Origin: Dromaius novaehollandiae
Taxonomy: Eukaryota; Chordata; Aves; Casuariiformes; Dromaiidae
DNA: 64,000 nt
Assembly: GCF_036370855.1 (NCBI RefSeq)
Contig: NC_088110.1
Span: forward strand, 20,145,501 to 20,209,500
Direction of reading: 5' to 3'
Positions 61,621 through 64,000 of the stretch are shown here, piece by piece; positions within the stretch are counted from its first letter, which is position 1, and each line of letters starts with the position of its first letter. The notes beneath the pieces were generated by a model. The model was not told the DNA's origin. It worked only from the letters and a program-made list of their open reading frames with translations, and searched no databases. The translations under genes were made by a program, and so were the position numbers.

Positions 61621-64000
61621 GAAGCTCTCAGACCCCAGCATTCAGTCCGGAAAACGGGGCTTTAGGGCCACATAGGCTTTTCTGGCCAAACCATTCTTAA
61701 CCAAGCAAACTCCGTTGCTTCAAAACAAAACTAGTTAATTTTTGTTCTCATTTGTTCAAAGAACAATTGGCTTGGAATAATTAATTCTGGAGTAATACTT
61801 GTATGCATACTCTGCTCTACATGCATAGCTGTGTGTCTCCACAAGCACAGTTAGACCGATCCCTCATATTAAATACCGGTGTGGCAGAAGGAAGGTGCTG
61901 TTTTTCATTTTGCTTGCAGGTTCAGTACCTGTGCACCCCAGACCCTGGAGGACACTGGTGCCCACTCCCGATCAACTCGTCTGGAACGGGGCCATTTAGA
62001 AAGAAAGACCAGAGGAGCCTGTGCCCCAGGGCCTTGTGGAAGAACCAGGTGGTCAACAGAAAAAGTACGTGAGCCCAAATAAGACATCATCTCTGCCACA
62101 CAGCGGTTAGTGGGGACAGGGTAAAGCTGACCAAAGAGCTGCTGGAAAAGTCTGAGGTACCCAAAAATGTTTGTTAAAGAGTTCTTTGGCCATGGCAGCA
62201 TTGGGCAGATTGGGCAACGAAAGATCAGATATAGCAAGCTCCCACGCTGTTGACCAGTCTGCTTGTTGCTCCTCCACTCACCCCTTCTCTGCCTACCAGC
62301 ACAAGTAGGCGTTCCTGGGTCCGCCTTTCTTGATCTCCTATCCTCTTCCTCCTCATCGGTGCCCTCGGCCACGTCCCCGGCCACGTCCCTAGCAGGGAAG
62401 GGAAAGCTGAAGTTGTAGCTGTGGCTGCTAAGGTGGCACAAAGTCTAGCCAGCTGCTTGCCAGCCAGGTGGCAAGAACAGGTGAAGCTACCTGCTGCTGG
62501 ACGTCAGGCGTGCTGAGAGGGACAGCGCGAGTGCCCGAGTTGCGGTCTGGAGAACTTTCTCCCCAAAATTCCCACAGCTTGACAATGATGCTGGCAGCTG
62601 AAAGAGAGGTGGACCATGAGATGGAGATGAAAATAGCACATTTAGGGTTTGGTTACCGCTTGTGAAACGGAGGACAACTTCTGCTTCCCAATACGTGTCC
62701 CACAGTCTCACACCGGGGTGGCAGAAGCACGAGAACGCATAGGCTGTCCTCCCCGGCTGTGAACGCACCTTGACGAGCGGTCACGCCCTGATGTTTCTCA
62801 CTGCAGAAGTCATGACACATGGGAAAACAAAAGCTGGATGTATGAACATGTTTTTCATCAAAGCTGTTACCTAGAATGTTTTTGGCGTCAAACCTTCTGT
62901 GAGATAAATCCATTTAGGTAGAAAAGCCAAATGTTCCCCTTGTAATGGGATTTAAATGAATTATGACCACTTACATTTAAAAGATTTATGTTGAAACCCC
63001 CAGGTGGAAAGGCCCAGAAGACCAAAGCTGTCTCCCAGGCCTGCATTAGTGTACTTTGTGCTGGCTTGTGTGAAAACCTCATATTGGTATTGGGCATAAA
63101 TAAGCCAAGGACATAATTTTTGACTCTCACCAGCCCTCAGATAGTGAAATCACTAAAATTGAGACTTGGTCTCTTCCTCACTGAAAAAAAGCCCAAGAAA
63201 AGTCCAGCACAGCTATCCCCTTCTATAATCCTGCAGGCAAAAGTTGGCCACACAGTCCCGAAGTCATCCTTCAGCAAGCGGAGGGGAAGCGAGGACCACA
63301 AGAGCTGCATGTGATGGATGTGCTAGATAGACGTCGCAAAGATATGTAGCCACAGCTACGGCTGATACGTATAATTACGTAAAGAAGCCAGCGAATATAA
63401 AGCATGAGAAAGTTCTACCGTTACGAGCATGTTTATGGGCTAGGAATATTATTTACCACTCTTACTTGCATTAGAGCAGCTTACCTCTATTAAAATCCCT
63501 TTGGAAATGGTAGGACAGAGCCTGCCACGCAGCTCACACTGTGTAGCGTTTCCTTTTCCAGCTACTCTGAATTCGGAAGCATGGCAGAATCTGACCTTGT
63601 GTAAGAATTTAAGATTTTCTACTAATTCTTATTTTTTAAATATACTGATTTTTTACTAGCTTAAGTCTCTCTTCCCTCTCCCCCACCAAAACCAGGCGGA
63701 TAAGCAGAATGTGATATAATTTGTAGACGAAGCCTCCAGGTAATATACAGATAATAAAGAGGTAGACGGGTACGGCTTTGCTACAGGGAGCTGCATAAAA
63801 TAGGCCATCCCAACCCTGTGTTTGCATGAGTTTCTACGAGAGCCGGTGGCAGACTTCAGCAGCCCTCGGGCCAGATGGCCAGAGGAAGACGGAGTCCGCC
63901 TCACAGGGACACTCACCGAGCTCAGCCCCCGCTCTGCTAGGCAGCGTGTGGAAACCTCCAAAGGTAGGATTTTCCCGAGATTCACCATTAGTCACAAGCA
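61620..64000. other. Intergenic DNA, no gene seen
   Basis: Contains a 12-bp tandem duplication at 62367-62390 (GGCCACGTCCCC then GGCCACGTCCCT) and a 178-codon minus-strand frame (61905-62441) with no domain. A segment at 63330-63440 loosely resembles 43250-43360. Confidence 0.45.

Noticed and set aside
61905-62441. 178-codon minus-strand frame with an acidic EEEED run
   Set aside because: No recognisable domain and no promoter-like sequence at its start; probably chance.

Overview
This window is vertebrate nuclear DNA, most likely avian. One well-supported protein gene is visible: a five-exon HSD17B2 (17-beta-hydroxysteroid dehydrogenase type 2) on the + strand. Its coding exons run from 13303 to 24213. 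The avian call rests on three things: the compact gene (introns of 337 bp to 4.6 kb), the very low density of interspersed repeats, and a CR1-type LINE 3' end at about 44396-44470. The exact species cannot be named from the sequence.

Layout. Positions 1-13200 are AT-rich and hold no recognisable functional gene. They contain one decayed coding-like segment (about 9535-10300, several frames, internal stops), a CpG-rich patch (11330-11700) and a poly-T tract (12423-12448) that may mark a minus-strand retro-insert. A TATA box at 13225-13231 sits about 75 bp before the HSD17B2 start codon, and exon 1 is GC-rich. The five coding exons join without a frame break, every intron interrupts a codon after its first base, and the spliced product is 395 aa. 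It carries the TGxxxGxG, NNAG and S-Y-K residues of a short-chain dehydrogenase. The first canonical AATAAA downstream is at 25911.

From 26 to 64 kb I find no exon I can assign. In other amniotes (from memory) MPHOSPH6 and then CDH13 follow HSD17B2; neither was recognised, so the last 38 kb read as intergenic. That space is not featureless. Between 44.8 and 56.3 kb, several blocks occur twice in the same order and orientation. The most striking is a CpG-rich core of about 128 bp (45223-45350 and 53260-53388) that is about 90% identical between copies, while its neighbours align only loosely. The pairs also include CTCF-like motifs (49692 and 56178) and ends of old DNA transposons. I read this as an ancient tandem segmental duplication holding an unusually well-preserved core, and it is the main candidate for something undescribed. 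A further CpG-rich cluster at 60.7-61.6 kb could be an orphan promoter.

All of this was read by eye. Homology calls for HSD17B2 and CR1 rest on recalled family features; repeat pairings were aligned by hand.
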